Source: VXYL01 sp965116935 (GTDB lineage: Bacteria > Pseudomonadota > Gammaproteobacteria > Pseudomonadales > Azotimanducaceae). From it: a stretch of DNA of 64,000 nucleotides. How positions within the stretch are numbered: position 1 is the first letter of the stretch; each line of letters begins with the position of its first letter. Location: NCBI GenBank assembly GCA_965116935.1, contig OZ220737.1, forward strand, positions 1,736,001 to 1,800,000, given 5' to 3'. A program made the translations under genes and the position numbers. A model generated the notes under the pieces. The model made no database searches. It was not told the DNA's origin and saw only the letters and a list, made by a program, of their open reading frames with translations. Below are positions 24,833-34,137 of this stretch, piece by piece.

Positions 24833-25957
24833 TCAGGCCGGCGCCGGTCTCTGCACAGCCTTGACCTGCTCATCGAGAACCGTGCGGTACGCGCCTGCAG
24901 CCCCCCGAACGATCCGGCAAGGCGCAAGCGTGACGGATAGCGTCTGCGTAGCCACCGTATCGAGCGGCGCCAGCTCCAGTCGCTCCGGTCGCTCGATGGC
25001 GCGATGGGCAGCGTTGCCGATGGCCAGTTCGCCAGAAGGCGCCAGCGCCGAAAGCAGGATCGCGTCGCGCGTCTGCACCGCCTCCGCGAGCTCCTCAGCA
25101 CCCGCGTACCACGGTGCCACCGACAGCCCGTAGCGGAAAACCGGCGCTTCCCGCCCACCCCCGGCGCCTCGCCGCATGGCCTCGAACAGGCCTTGGGTGA
25201 GCAAGGCGCCGCATACGGCCTCAAAGGCGCGATCCGGTTGCCCCGAGTCGTCAAACGCCAGCACGATGCCCGCCTCCGCGTGCTCCAAGGCGCGACCGCC
25301 GTAGAGTCCCACCACCCGCTCGGCGATCTTCAATCCCTCGTCCAGCACGGCGGCGCGGCGCTCGTAGGAGAGCACCGTGCGGTTGAACAGGTTCACGACC
25401 AACAGGAAGGAACCGATAGGCGGCGGCGCTTGTCTCCGCGTGCCTTCCCGCGCGAGCAGGTAGCAAATGGGCACGGTGAGAAGAAGGGCGGAGAGCCACG
25501 CCGGCCAACTAGCCGCCGCCGCGGCCGCGAGCGAAGGCCGAAACCGTGCCGGCTCCAGCACCACCTGCACATGGCCGGCAACCGTGTCTCCCACCGTGAT
25601 GGGGCCGACCCAAACCTGCCCGTCTTCGCCACCGCCGGTGTCGCCAGCGGCAGCGAGCAGGCGGTCGTCCACCGAGTGGATCGTGATGCGGCGCACTTCG
25701 TCGAAGGCGGTCATGCGATTGGCAAGGGTGCCAAGACCGATGCTGTCCTGTTGCAGAAGCGGCTCGGCCGCGAGCAATGCCACCTGCCGAGACATCGTCT
25801 CACCGAAGCGCTCCAGTTCCCCTTGGCTGCGCAACGAACCCAAGTGCCAAGCCACCGCGGCCGCGACGCCGGCCAAGACGAAGCCCAGCACTCCCGCGAG
25901 CACAGCCTGCACGGGTGGTGTCGTGCGGAGTCGCAGCGCCGCCGCCAATGACGCCAA
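24833..25957 (-). CDS. Two-helix membrane protein with AhpA/YtjB-like sensor region and cyclase-like C-terminus
   Basis: The 374-residue protein has membrane helices near residues 18-40 and 151-168, enclosing a periplasmic part of about 110 residues (GETMSRQVALLAAEPLLQQD) that resembles AhpA/SMP (YtjB) proteins found near parC in Pseudomonas. The cytoplasmic C-terminus (ERVVGLYGGRALEHAEAGIV, then FRYGLSVAPW) follows the spacing of class III nucleotidyl cyclases but lacks clear catalytic Asp pairs, so it is probably a degenerate, non-catalytic version. It converges on parC. Confidence 0.65.
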   Translation of the reverse strand: MASLAAALRLRTTPPVQAVLAGVLGFVLAGVAAAVAWHLGSLRSQGELERFGETMSRQVALLAAEPLLQQDSIGLGTLANRMTAFDEVRRITIHSVDDRLLAAAGDTGGGEDGQVWVGPITVGDTVAGHVQVVLEPARFRPSLAAAAAASWPAWLSALLLTVPICYLLAREGTRRQAPPPIGSFLLVVNLFNRTVLSYERRAAVLDEGLKIAERVVGLYGGRALEHAEAGIVLAFDDSGQPDRAFEAVCGALLTQGLFEAMRRGAGGGREAPVFRYGLSVAPWYAGAEELAEAVQTRDAILLSALAPSGELAIGNAAHRAIERPERLELAPLDTVATQTLSVTLAPCRIVRGAAGAYRTVLDEQVKAVQRPAPA

Positions 25958-25994
25958 GGTGAAAATTGGGAGACCCTCCCGAAGCCAAATGCGG

Positions 25995-26000
25995 AGTATA
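25995..26000 (-). promoter_or_regulatory. Candidate -10 box for the AhpA-like gene
   Basis: On the minus strand the sequence reads TATACT about 38 bases upstream of the ATG at 25957. The -35 position at 17-base spacing (CCGGAC) is a poor match, so this is tentative. Confidence 0.3.
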
Positions 26001-26255
26001 AATCCGTGGCAGTAGCCGTCCGGGGTGCGACAGGGCTCACGGACGGCCCGGTCGAGGCAATCCTGCCCTCCGTGGGTGGTGTCTCGCTTTGACCCTTCCG
26101 GCTGTAGCGGATGGGCGCTGGAAACCGGCGATCGTGTTTGACTGGCTGCTGGCGCCGCCTTGGAGGGAGGACTCTCTTCGCATTGGCAAGTCTTGTGGGC
26201 TGGACTTTCGCGTGGTTTCGGTCTCCCCTTTCTGGCGGCTCTGGCGGGCGTTGCG
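26001..26255. other. Gap between the AhpA-like gene and the IS110-type transposase gene
   Basis: About 255 bases. It includes a half family B motif (TTGGAGGGAGGACTCTC at 26158) and should contain one end of the IS110-type element. IS110 elements lack clear terminal inverted repeats, so I could not place the boundary. Confidence 0.45.
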
Positions 26256-27629
26256 TCAGGCGGCGTTGGGCTGTCGGATGGAGGGGTCCCAGGGCTGTCG
26301 GCTTTGGAGGATGGCGCAGATGGAGTGGACGATGCAGTCGGCGACCTTTCGCAGGGCGCGGGCGTCGCCGTGGCCGCGCTGGCGGAGCCGGTCGTAGACG
26401 GCGCGCAGGCCGGGGTCGTTGTCCCTGGCGACGCGTGCGCAGTGGTACATGGCGTTTCGCAGGTCGGGATCGACGGCTGCGCGGCGGACGACGCGCCGGG
26501 ACTTTCCGGACTGGAGGGTGACGGGCGCGGTTCCGCACAGGCATCGCAGCGCCTGGAGGCTGCGCTGGCGGATGGCGTCGCCGGCGTTGGCGAGGAGGGT
26601 GGCGAGGGTGTCGGCGCCGAGGCCGGGAACGGTGCCGAGCAGCCATGCGTCGGAGGGTCGTTCGGGAACGTCGGCCTGCGCCGGTTCGGAGGGGGCGCCC
26701 GGCGAGGCCGCCTCTCCGCGCCGGGGTTCGTCTTCGGCTCCGCGGGCGGGGTCCCCGGCGGCGGCCTCGCCGGGCGCCCCCTCCGAACCGGCGGGGCCGG
26801 GTTCCCGGACGGCCTCTCCGGGAGCCTCCTTCAGTTCGTCGAGCAGGCGCTCGCGCTGGCGCTCGAGGGCGGCGATCTCGCGCATCGTCGCCAGCAGGCG
26901 CCGGCGCAGCCAGGCGGCGGCGTCGGCGCCGGCCTCGATCCGCGCCTCCGTGGCCGCCGTCGGCACGTCGAGCGCCGCCCGGACGCCGGCCGCGTCCACC
27001 TTGCGCGCCCGCTTCAGCGCCTTGCGAAGCGTCGCGTCGCGGACGCGACGCACCGTGCCCGGACGCGGCAGCCTCTCCAGCAGCGACAGCACCCACTCCG
27101 TCGCCAGACCCACCTTCAGGCCCGTCGCCATCGTCTCGAACTCCGGGTAGAACTCCCACAGCTCCGCGCGCAGCCGCGACTCCAGACGGCCCCGGTCCTC
27201 GCCCAGCCAGTCCAGGCGGCGCTGCAGCGAACCCAGCGCCACCTCCTCCGGCCGCTGCGCCGACACCCGCCGCAGCGCCTGCGGATCCGTCCGCAGCGCG
27301 TTCGCCAGAACCCGCGCGTCGCGGCGGTCGTCCTTCGACCCCGACGGCGAGTGCCGATCCCGGAAACGGTCCGACTGCCGCGGGTTGATCGAGCGAACCT
27401 CGATCTCCCGCGACAGCAGGAACGCCGCCACTGCACCCCGCGGCGTCTCCATCGCCACCGCCGGGGCGCCGTGCGAGCGAAGCCACTCCGCCAGCGACCC
27501 AAGACCCGCGCCGCCGTGTCCGAACGAGCGCTCGGCCACCACCGAGCCCGACCCGTCCACCACGCAGGCGACATGCTCCCGGAAACCCCAGTCCAGACCC
27601 GCGAACGCCGCCACCGCAACTCTCCCCAT
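26256..27629 (-). CDS. IS110-family transposase (DEDD recombinase)
   Basis: The 457-residue protein has the RuvC-like N-terminal domain with acidic residues in FAGLDWGFREHV, AVAMETPRGAV and SKDDRRDARVLANAL, then a helical region, and the C-terminal transposase_20 part (VPGLGADTLATLLANAGD, LQSGKSRRVVRRAA, where the catalytic Ser should lie). Known IS110 elements use a bridge RNA from their non-coding end to pair target and donor DNA. The start ATG at 27629 precedes GRVAVAAFAGLD. A Pro/Gly/Glu-rich linker (residues about 280-335) contains a DNA inverted repeat. Confidence 0.9.
   Translation of the reverse strand: MGRVAVAAFAGLDWGFREHVACVVDGSGSVVAERSFGHGGAGLGSLAEWLRSHGAPAVAMETPRGAVAAFLLSREIEVRSINPRQSDRFRDRHSPSGSKDDRRDARVLANALRTDPQALRRVSAQRPEEVALGSLQRRLDWLGEDRGRLESRLRAELWEFYPEFETMATGLKVGLATEWVLSLLERLPRPGTVRRVRDATLRKALKRARKVDAAGVRAALDVPTAATEARIEAGADAAAWLRRRLLATMREIAALERQRERLLDELKEAPGEAVREPGPAGSEGAPGEAAAGDPARGAEDEPRRGEAASPGAPSEPAQADVPERPSDAWLLGTVPGLGADTLATLLANAGDAIRQRSLQALRCLCGTAPVTLQSGKSRRVVRRAAVDPDLRNAMYHCARVARDNDPGLRAVYDRLRQRGHGDARALRKVADCIVHSICAILQSRQPWDPSIRQPNAA
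26679..26793. repeat. 34-bp perfect inverted repeat inside the IS110 transposase gene
   Basis: Arms at 26679-26712 and 26760-26793 are exact reverse complements (arm contains GTTCGGAGGGGGCGCCCGGC), with a 47-base loop. They encode the low-complexity linker of the transposase, giving SEGAPGEA and SPGAPSEPA on the two sides. It may be a repeat inserted in frame or an RNA structure within the mRNA. Confidence 0.9.
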
Positions 27630-27850
27630 TCCGATGCCATGCCCGACGGGCATGTCCGCGAAACGCTTCCCGTCCCTGTACCGGCGCTCGTGGCGCTGAC
27701 TCTCTTCTGGGAGTCCGATCGCGGATGAAGTGCTGGCCGGGGCGCGCATCCTCGCTGGGCGATCAACGTCGCATGGGCGTCCCGAAGCGCTCCCGGCCAG
27801 CCGCCCCTCGAACCGGACAAAGACCGAATCGAGGCAACGGAAAGGGTACA
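27630..27850 (-). other. Non-coding 5' region of the IS110-type element, candidate bridge RNA site
   Basis: About 220 bases upstream of the transposase start have no coding sequence and begin with a hairpin CATGCCC-GAC-GGGCATG at 27638-27654. In the IS110 group the bridge RNA is encoded in this upstream non-coding end, so it is the place to look. No guide loops were identified by eye and the outer boundary is unknown. Confidence 0.4.
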
Positions 27851-27985
27851 GGGCGTCCCGCCCTCCATCGCGCCGCAAGGCGGGCAGAACACTCGCCGCA
27901 CCAGCAAGATGCGCGCCCTTGCGGGCGCGGTGGAGGGCGAGACGCCCTCCCTCCAGAGTACGACGCGACACGTGCTGGTGAGACA
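27851..27985. repeat. Family B repeats upstream of hemB
   Basis: GGGCGTCCCGCCCTCC at 27849-27864 and the palindrome GGAGGGCG-AGA-CGCCCTCC at 27932-27950 are present. The flank CAGAGTACGACGCGACACGTGCTGGTGAGACAC (its first half is AGAGTACGACGCG) mirrors the flank of the repeats near 15.3 kb, indicating the same element in opposite orientation. It ends about 40 bases before hemB. Confidence 0.75.
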
Positions 27986-28024
27986 CCACCCTCCCGTGGG
28001 AGCTTCGTCAGGTAAGCTAACCCC

Positions 28025-29011
28025 ATGAGCTTCCCCGACGTTCGCATGAGGCGCAACCGCAAGAGCGATTTCGCCCGCCGGCTGGTGCGCGAGACCACCT
28101 TGACGCTGGACGATCTCATCTATCCCATGTTCGTGGTGGAAGGCACATCGGCGCGCCAGCCGGTGGCGTCGATGCCCGGCATCGAACGGCTCAGCATCGA
28201 TGAGCTGGTGGAGGACGCGAGGCAGTGCGTCGATCTTGGCATCCCGGCAGTGGCGGTGTTTCCGCATGTCGATGGCGCTCTGCGCACGCCGGACGGGATG
28301 GAAGCGGTGAATGCCGATGGCTTGGTTCCGCGCGCCGTGGCGGCGGTGAAGGCGGCGTGCCCGGAGCTCGGCGTGATCACCGACGCGGCGCTCGATCCCT
28401 ACACCAGCCACGGCCACGACGGCGTGCTCGATGCAAGCCACTACGTGCTGAACGACCGCACCGTCGAGATTCTGGTGCAGCAGGCGCTGGTTTGTGCCGA
28501 AGCGGGGGCGGACATGATCGCGCCTTCGGACATGATGGACGGCCGCGTCGGCGCCATCCGCGAAGCGCTCGAGGAGGCAGGCTTCGTCAACACGCAGATA
28601 CTTGCGTACTCCGCCAAGTACGCCTCCGGCTTCTACGGCCCCTTCCGCGACGCCGTGGGCTCCGCCGCCACCCTCGGCAGGGGTGACAAGATGACCTACC
28701 AGATGGACCCTGCCAACGCCGACGAGGCACTGCGCGAGATTGCCCTCGACCTAGACGAGGGCGCGGACATGGTGATGGTGAAGCCGGGGATGCCGTATCT
28801 CGACATCGTCACTCGCGTCAAGGAAGCCTTCGGCGCACCCACCTTCGTCTATCAGGTAAGCGGCGAGTACTCCATGCTCATGGCGGCCATCGAGCGCGGC
28901 TGGCTCGAAGAGCGCACCATCGTCGAGGCGCTCACCTGCATTCGCCGCGCCGGTGCCGACGCTATCCTCACCTATTTCGCCAAGCGCATCGCGCCTTCGC
29001 TCGGGCGTTGA
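28025..29011 (+). CDS. hemB: Delta-aminolevulinic acid dehydratase (porphobilinogen synthase)
   Basis: HemB condenses two aminolevulinate molecules into porphobilinogen, the second common step of tetrapyrrole synthesis. The 328-residue protein has the active-site lysines in ILAYSAKYASGFYGPFRDA and MVMVKPGMPYLD. The metal segment reads DAALDPYTSHGHDG, the aspartate-rich magnesium type (as in Pseudomonas), not the cysteine-rich zinc type. Downstream hemC and hemD for the next steps are at 33-35 kb. The hemB-trxA-rho order is typical of gammaproteobacteria. Confidence 0.96.
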   Translation: MSFPDVRMRRNRKSDFARRLVRETTLTLDDLIYPMFVVEGTSARQPVASMPGIERLSIDELVEDARQCVDLGIPAVAVFPHVDGALRTPDGMEAVNADGLVPRAVAAVKAACPELGVITDAALDPYTSHGHDGVLDASHYVLNDRTVEILVQQALVCAEAGADMIAPSDMMDGRVGAIREALEEAGFVNTQILAYSAKYASGFYGPFRDAVGSAATLGRGDKMTYQMDPANADEALREIALDLDEGADMVMVKPGMPYLDIVTRVKEAFGAPTFVYQVSGEYSMLMAAIERGWLEERTIVEALTCIRRAGADAILTYFAKRIAPSLGR

Positions 29012-29090
29012 TCTACAATCGTCCGGTTCACTTCCATGGGGTGGCACGCGCTTAGGCGCCCGCCCATCGACGCCCAAGGCAGGAGATTCC

Positions 29091-29417
29091 ATGTCCGCAA
29101 ACATCGAACACGTCACCGACGATAGCTGGGAAGACAAGGTGCTTGGCGCCGACAAGCCAGTGCTCGTCGACTACTGGGCCGAATGGTGCGGCCCGTGCAA
29201 GATGATCGCCCCGATCCTGGAGGAGATCGCCGACGAGTACTCCGGCCGCCTGCAGGTGTGCAAGCTCGACATCGACTCCAACATGCAAACGCCGCCCAAG
29301 TACGGCATTCGTGGCATCCCGACGCTGATGCTGTTCAAGAACGGCGAAGTGGAAGCCACCAAGGTCGGTGCCCTGTCGAAGTCCCAACTCGCCGCATTCC
29401 TCGACAGCAACATCTGA
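29091..29417 (+). CDS. trxA: Thioredoxin
   Basis: This is a 108-residue classical thioredoxin, the general cytoplasmic dithiol reductant. The active site WAEWCGPCKMIAP has redox Cys33 and Cys36, the buried Asp lies in LVDYWAEW, and the cis-proline loop is GIRGIPTLMLFKNG. AGGAG at 29080-29085 precedes the ATG. It lies between hemB and rho. Confidence 0.97.
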   Translation: MSANIEHVTDDSWEDKVLGADKPVLVDYWAEWCGPCKMIAPILEEIADEYSGRLQVCKLDIDSNMQTPPKYGIRGIPTLMLFKNGEVEATKVGALSKSQLAAFLDSNI

Positions 29418-29442
29418 CGCGCCGCAAGCGTCCTCGGTCTGT

Positions 29443-29580
29443 TTGGAGGGAGGGCGTTCCCGCCCTCCATCGCGCCGCAAGGCGCGCTTTTCCTCGCCCC
29501 CCAACAACGGCGGGCGCGTACTTTCCTGTCACTCCCCCCTCGCGGGGGAGTCGAGAAAAGCGTCCCCGCTTTTCTCGGAG
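29443..29580. repeat. Run of hairpins after trxA
   Basis: Downstream of trxA come a family B palindrome (29443-29468), a CGCCGCAAGGCGCG hairpin, ACTCCCCC/GGGGGAGT at 29531-29551 and a perfect 11-bp hairpin CGAGAAAAGCG-TCCC-CGCTTTTCTCG at 29552-29577. The last could stop transcription after trxA though no T-run follows. A degenerate version of it recurs near 62000-62022. Confidence 0.75.
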
Positions 29581-29755
29581 GGGGCCGCCGATCCAAACGC
29601 CCGTACGCCACAATCTCCGAACGAAGCCCCTTCTGTCACTCCCCTTTCGCGCCAGCGCCGTTTTCTACGGCGGAGCCTCCTAGGTGGCCGTTCGGGTTGG
29701 GGGAACGGCGTGGCGGATGCAGGATGCCTTCCTCGTCCCTCACCAATTTTGACCA

Positions 29756-29784
29756 TTGACATGCCCCCGCACGGGTGGCACATT
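29756..29784 (+). promoter_or_regulatory. Candidate promoter in the long rho leader
   Basis: TTGACA at 29756-29761 is followed after 17 bases by a weak CACATT (29779-29784). It would give a leader of about 140 bases before the rho ATG. Rho genes often have long leaders used in autoregulation, which is known for the family; here it is only compatible. Confidence 0.35.
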
Positions 29785-29933
29785 GTTCTTCGTTCGGCAG
29801 CGTCCACGCCGGGCGCTCCGTGATCCAAGCCGCGCCGAACGCACGCCCAAACGCAAGTGCGAGGCGCAAGAAACCCTAAGCCCACCCCCGGCCGCCGCTT
29901 GGCAGGCCGTCTCTTTGCGATACAAGGGCATCC

Positions 29934-31196
<1,263 letters not shown>

Positions 31197-31198
31197 GC

Positions 31199-31218
31199 GC
31201 GCGCCCGTCAGGGCGCGC
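31199..31218. terminator. Hairpin between convergent rho and hemY
   Basis: GCGCGCCC-GTCA-GGGCGCGC forms a perfect 8-bp GC stem directly after the rho stop and 6 bases before the hemY stop. There is no T-run on either side, so intrinsic termination would be weak. The same hairpin sequence recurs near 63545-63563. Confidence 0.45.
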
Positions 31219-31224
31219 GAGCTA

Positions 31225-32304
31225 CTAACGCATCGCCTCGGCGGCTCGAATGAGGTAGGCAACGCCCGTGTCTCGTTGCGCGGCGGCAAGGTGCAGTCGG
31301 CCTAACGCTTGCAGCAGCGCCGGATTGTCGGGGTGGGCTTCGAGCCACGAGGTTGCCGTCTTGATCTGGCGCTCTGGGTCCGCGTGGATGGTGCCGTAGC
31401 GCAGCACCCATGAGTCCAGAAAGCGACCTTCGAGGCCACGGCGCAGGGCATCTTCGGCGGCCGCGGCATCGCTGCCGGCCAGCAACGCATCGACATAGGC
31501 CAGAAGCACGTCCTCCTGCTCTCGCGTGGCAGCCAGCGTTCGCTTCCAAAGCGCGCGGGCGTGTTCGGCCGCCCCATCCGCGGTCTTGATCCGCTCGAGC
31601 CGCGCAAGGCAAATCTGCTCTCGTGCCTGCGCGATTTCCTCGGCTGAGGCGATCCTCGCCTCGGTCACGTCCTTGAGCAACTCCTCGGCAGCGTCGGTGT
31701 CGTCGAGCGCAAGGCGAGCCCGGAAGGTCAGCGTCAGCGCCAGCGGATGTCGCGGTGCCTTGCCAGCAAGCTCGGTCAGCGTCGCGAGGCTCCGTTCCCA
31801 CTCGCCTTCCGCCTGCTGCATCGATGCGCGTTCGAGCCCGGCGGCAACGGCGGCGGCTGGTACCGCTTCCGTCGCGCGATCGAGCAAGGCGTCGCGCTCT
31901 TCGCCCTTGCCGAGTCGGTGCGCCGCGCGGGCGGCGTGCAGGAGTCCCGGAAGGGCACTTGCGCCTGTGCCGGCGCTGCCAAGGAACGCGCTACGGGCGT
32001 CGTTCCAGCGTCCTTCGGCGAGCAGCAAGAGTCCTTGGTTGAAGCGGCGGCCCGCGGCGTCCTGCTGACGCGTGTGCAGCCATTGGCGGAGGCCATGGCC
32101 ACTGCCAATGAGCGCGCGGACGAAGCGCACGGTGCGGCTTGCGACGAAGGTGCCCAAGGCCACGACGAGCAAAGCCAGCCAGAGGCTCGTCTCCACGGTC
32201 GTCCCGTCCCACGCTAGCAGCACATAGCCCGGATCGCGCGCCATCAGCGCGGCCAGCAGCCCGCCGAGAACGAGCGCCAACAGCACCAGCATGAGGACGG
32301 TCAC
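31225..32304 (-). CDS. hemY: HemY-type membrane TPR protein
   Basis: This is HemY of the gammaproteobacterial hemCDXY cluster, an inner-membrane protein with two N-terminal helices (residues about 3-22 and 41-60) and a cytoplasmic TPR domain. It is unrelated in sequence to the protoporphyrinogen oxidase also called HemY. The signature start is LALVLGGLLAALMARDPGYV, and HPDNPALLQALGRLHLAAAQ is a clear TPR near the end. The exact role in heme synthesis is uncertain. The GTG start overlaps the hemX stop (GTGA). Confidence 0.9.
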   Translation of the reverse strand: MTVLMLVLLALVLGGLLAALMARDPGYVLLAWDGTTVETSLWLALLVVALGTFVASRTVRFVRALIGSGHGLRQWLHTRQQDAAGRRFNQGLLLLAEGRWNDARSAFLGSAGTGASALPGLLHAARAAHRLGKGEERDALLDRATEAVPAAAVAAGLERASMQQAEGEWERSLATLTELAGKAPRHPLALTLTFRARLALDDTDAAEELLKDVTEARIASAEEIAQAREQICLARLERIKTADGAAEHARALWKRTLAATREQEDVLLAYVDALLAGSDAAAAEDALRRGLEGRFLDSWVLRYGTIHADPERQIKTATSWLEAHPDNPALLQALGRLHLAAAQRDTGVAYLIRAAEAMR

Positions 32305-33446
32305 GAGGCGTCCCGTTCCGGCGCGGCATCCCCTTCCGTCGTCGACTCGCCAAGTGCCGACGGTTCCAACGCCGGCACCACTTCACGCAAGGCGCGCAGC
32401 GAGCCGCTGATGTCCGGGAGCGGCGCCGCCACGTTGAGCCGCGAGGACTCCGCAAGCGCGGCCTGCAGTTGCCTGGTGACGCCGTGATTCGCATCCACAT
32501 ATGTGCCAAGCCACGCCTCGGCGTCGGCGATGTTGGCGGCAAAGATCACCGCATCCCGCCGCAGCAGCGCGAGTTGAGCACGCTCTAGCGCAAGTCGGAG
32601 ATGCTGCTCCAGATATGCCGCCTGTTCCGGCGCGAGCAGCGGCTGCACGGCTTCGCCCTCATGCCGGCGAAAGCGCACGAGCTCGGAGAGTCGATCGCCG
32701 ATGGCGGCAAGGGATGTCCAGACGCCGCCAGACTCTGCCTCCGGTGCAACCTCCCCGGTCGTGGCCGCCTCCGGCTCCGGCACCGGCTCCTGCTTGGACG
32801 AGTACTCAGGCAGACGCAGCGGCAACTGATTGAGCTTTCCCTTGATCGCCTCCAGCTGCAGATACGCGCCTTGGATGTCGGTGCCCTCGTGGTCTTCGAG
32901 AGCCAGCAACTCGGCGGCGATCTGTGCTCGCACCTCAAAGAAGGCGAAGTCATCGAGGTCGGCGAGCACCGCATCGGCGCCTTCGAGCAGCGACTTGGCC
33001 GCGCCGAGGTCTCGCTCCATCGCCAGGCGATGGTTGGCGATGCGCAAGAGATAGGCGACTTCCGCCACGCGCCAGCGGGCCGGCGTCGGCGGGGCGTCCG
33101 CGGTTGGGGCGAGGCCACGGGCCAGCTCCGCCCGCACCTCGTCCAACCGATCTGCGTGCACCTCGGTGTTGGCTTGCAGCGAGTCCAGCCTTCCCGCGAG
33201 CGCCCGCTGCGTTCCCGCCGCTGCCTGCTGGCCGCGCTCGAGCTCCAGCGTGCGCGCCTCGATTTGCTCCACGGCAGCCAGGGAAGGACTCGCCACTGCC
33301 TGCATCCATACGGCGTAGCCGCCGAGCCCGAGGCCAGCGACGGCAACGACGCCAATGACGCCCCGCAGCACGCTTCCGCCCCATCTCCGGCGCGTCTTCG
33401 GCACCTCTTCGGCGTTGTCGTTGGCTTCGGCGGGCGGCTCAGACAT
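32301..33446 (-). CDS. hemX: HemX-like membrane protein
   Basis: This 381-residue protein has one membrane helix (residues about 26-49, VLRGVIGVVAVAGLGLGGYA), a coiled-coil stalk (VEQIEARTLELERGQQAA) and the HemX domain with RWRVAEVAYLLRIANHRLAM. The family is annotated as a putative uroporphyrin-III methyltransferase, but the sequence has no methyltransferase fold and probably organises heme enzymes at the membrane. It overlaps hemD by 8 bases and hemY by 4. Confidence 0.9.
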   Translation of the reverse strand: MSEPPAEANDNAEEVPKTRRRWGGSVLRGVIGVVAVAGLGLGGYAVWMQAVASPSLAAVEQIEARTLELERGQQAAAGTQRALAGRLDSLQANTEVHADRLDEVRAELARGLAPTADAPPTPARWRVAEVAYLLRIANHRLAMERDLGAAKSLLEGADAVLADLDDFAFFEVRAQIAAELLALEDHEGTDIQGAYLQLEAIKGKLNQLPLRLPEYSSKQEPVPEPEAATTGEVAPEAESGGVWTSLAAIGDRLSELVRFRRHEGEAVQPLLAPEQAAYLEQHLRLALERAQLALLRRDAVIFAANIADAEAWLGTYVDANHGVTRQLQAALAESSRLNVAAPLPDISGSLRALREVVPALEPSALGESTTEGDAAPERDAS

Positions 33447-34137
33447 TTCGCTCCTTCAAGGCGTTCATGGCGGCGACAACGGCCTTCGGTGCGGCCCCGG
33501 CGGTGACGCGGATTGTCTGGAAGCCCACCTCGGAAGCCACGGCCAGCGCGCGAGGAGACGGCACGAACACAGGCACGTCCGGTCGTCCCCGCTCTGCAAA
33601 CCACAGCGCGCCAGCCGCCCGAGTCCCTTCGCCACTAGAGCATACGATGGCAGACACCGCAGCCGGCACGACGGCGGGCGCGGCGGCGACCCGGCGGTAG
33701 GCATCCCACTCCACCACGGCGCCGCCAGCCTGACGCAGGTACCGCTGCACATCGGCGCGACCGCCCTGGCCCTTGGCGATGAGCGTGCGGCGGGGTGGCT
33801 CTGGCCAACCGTCGAGCATTCGCAGTACGCAGTCGGCATCGGTCGCCGCAACGACGCGCGCATGGGTTGCTTGTGGGCGCCGCTCTGCCAGGGCGGCGAG
33901 GGCCGGTTCGCCGATCCCGACGACGACCTCGGCACGCCAATCCGCTGGCCCGGCGGCGGCAAGCGCCGCGGCATGTTCCGACACGAACAAAGCAAGGTCG
34001 TAGCGGCCGCCGGGCAACGGTTGTCTTGTCGGCACAATGTCCAGCACCGGCGCTACCAAGCAGGCGATGCCGGCGCGTTCCAAGGCGGCCGCCATGCGGC
34101 TGGCACCAGGTTCGGTGCGTGTGACCCACACTCGCAT
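33439..34137 (-). CDS. hemD: Uroporphyrinogen-III synthase
   Basis: HemD cyclises hydroxymethylbilane into uroporphyrinogen III. The 232-residue protein is poorly conserved as usual, but the start VWVTRTEPGASRMAAALERA, the SEHAAALAAAG motif and the AIVCSSGEGTRA region fit. The ATG at 34137 shares its A with the hemC stop (TGATG), giving coupled translation; a longer reading upstream overlaps hemC and lacks homology. Position between hemC and hemX supports the call. Confidence 0.9.
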   Translation of the reverse strand: MRVWVTRTEPGASRMAAALERAGIACLVAPVLDIVPTRQPLPGGRYDLALFVSEHAAALAAAGPADWRAEVVVGIGEPALAALAERRPQATHARVVAATDADCVLRMLDGWPEPPRRTLIAKGQGGRADVQRYLRQAGGAVVEWDAYRRVAAAPAVVPAAVSAIVCSSGEGTRAAGALWFAERGRPDVPVFVPSPRALAVASEVGFQTIRVTAGAAPKAVVAAMNALKERNV

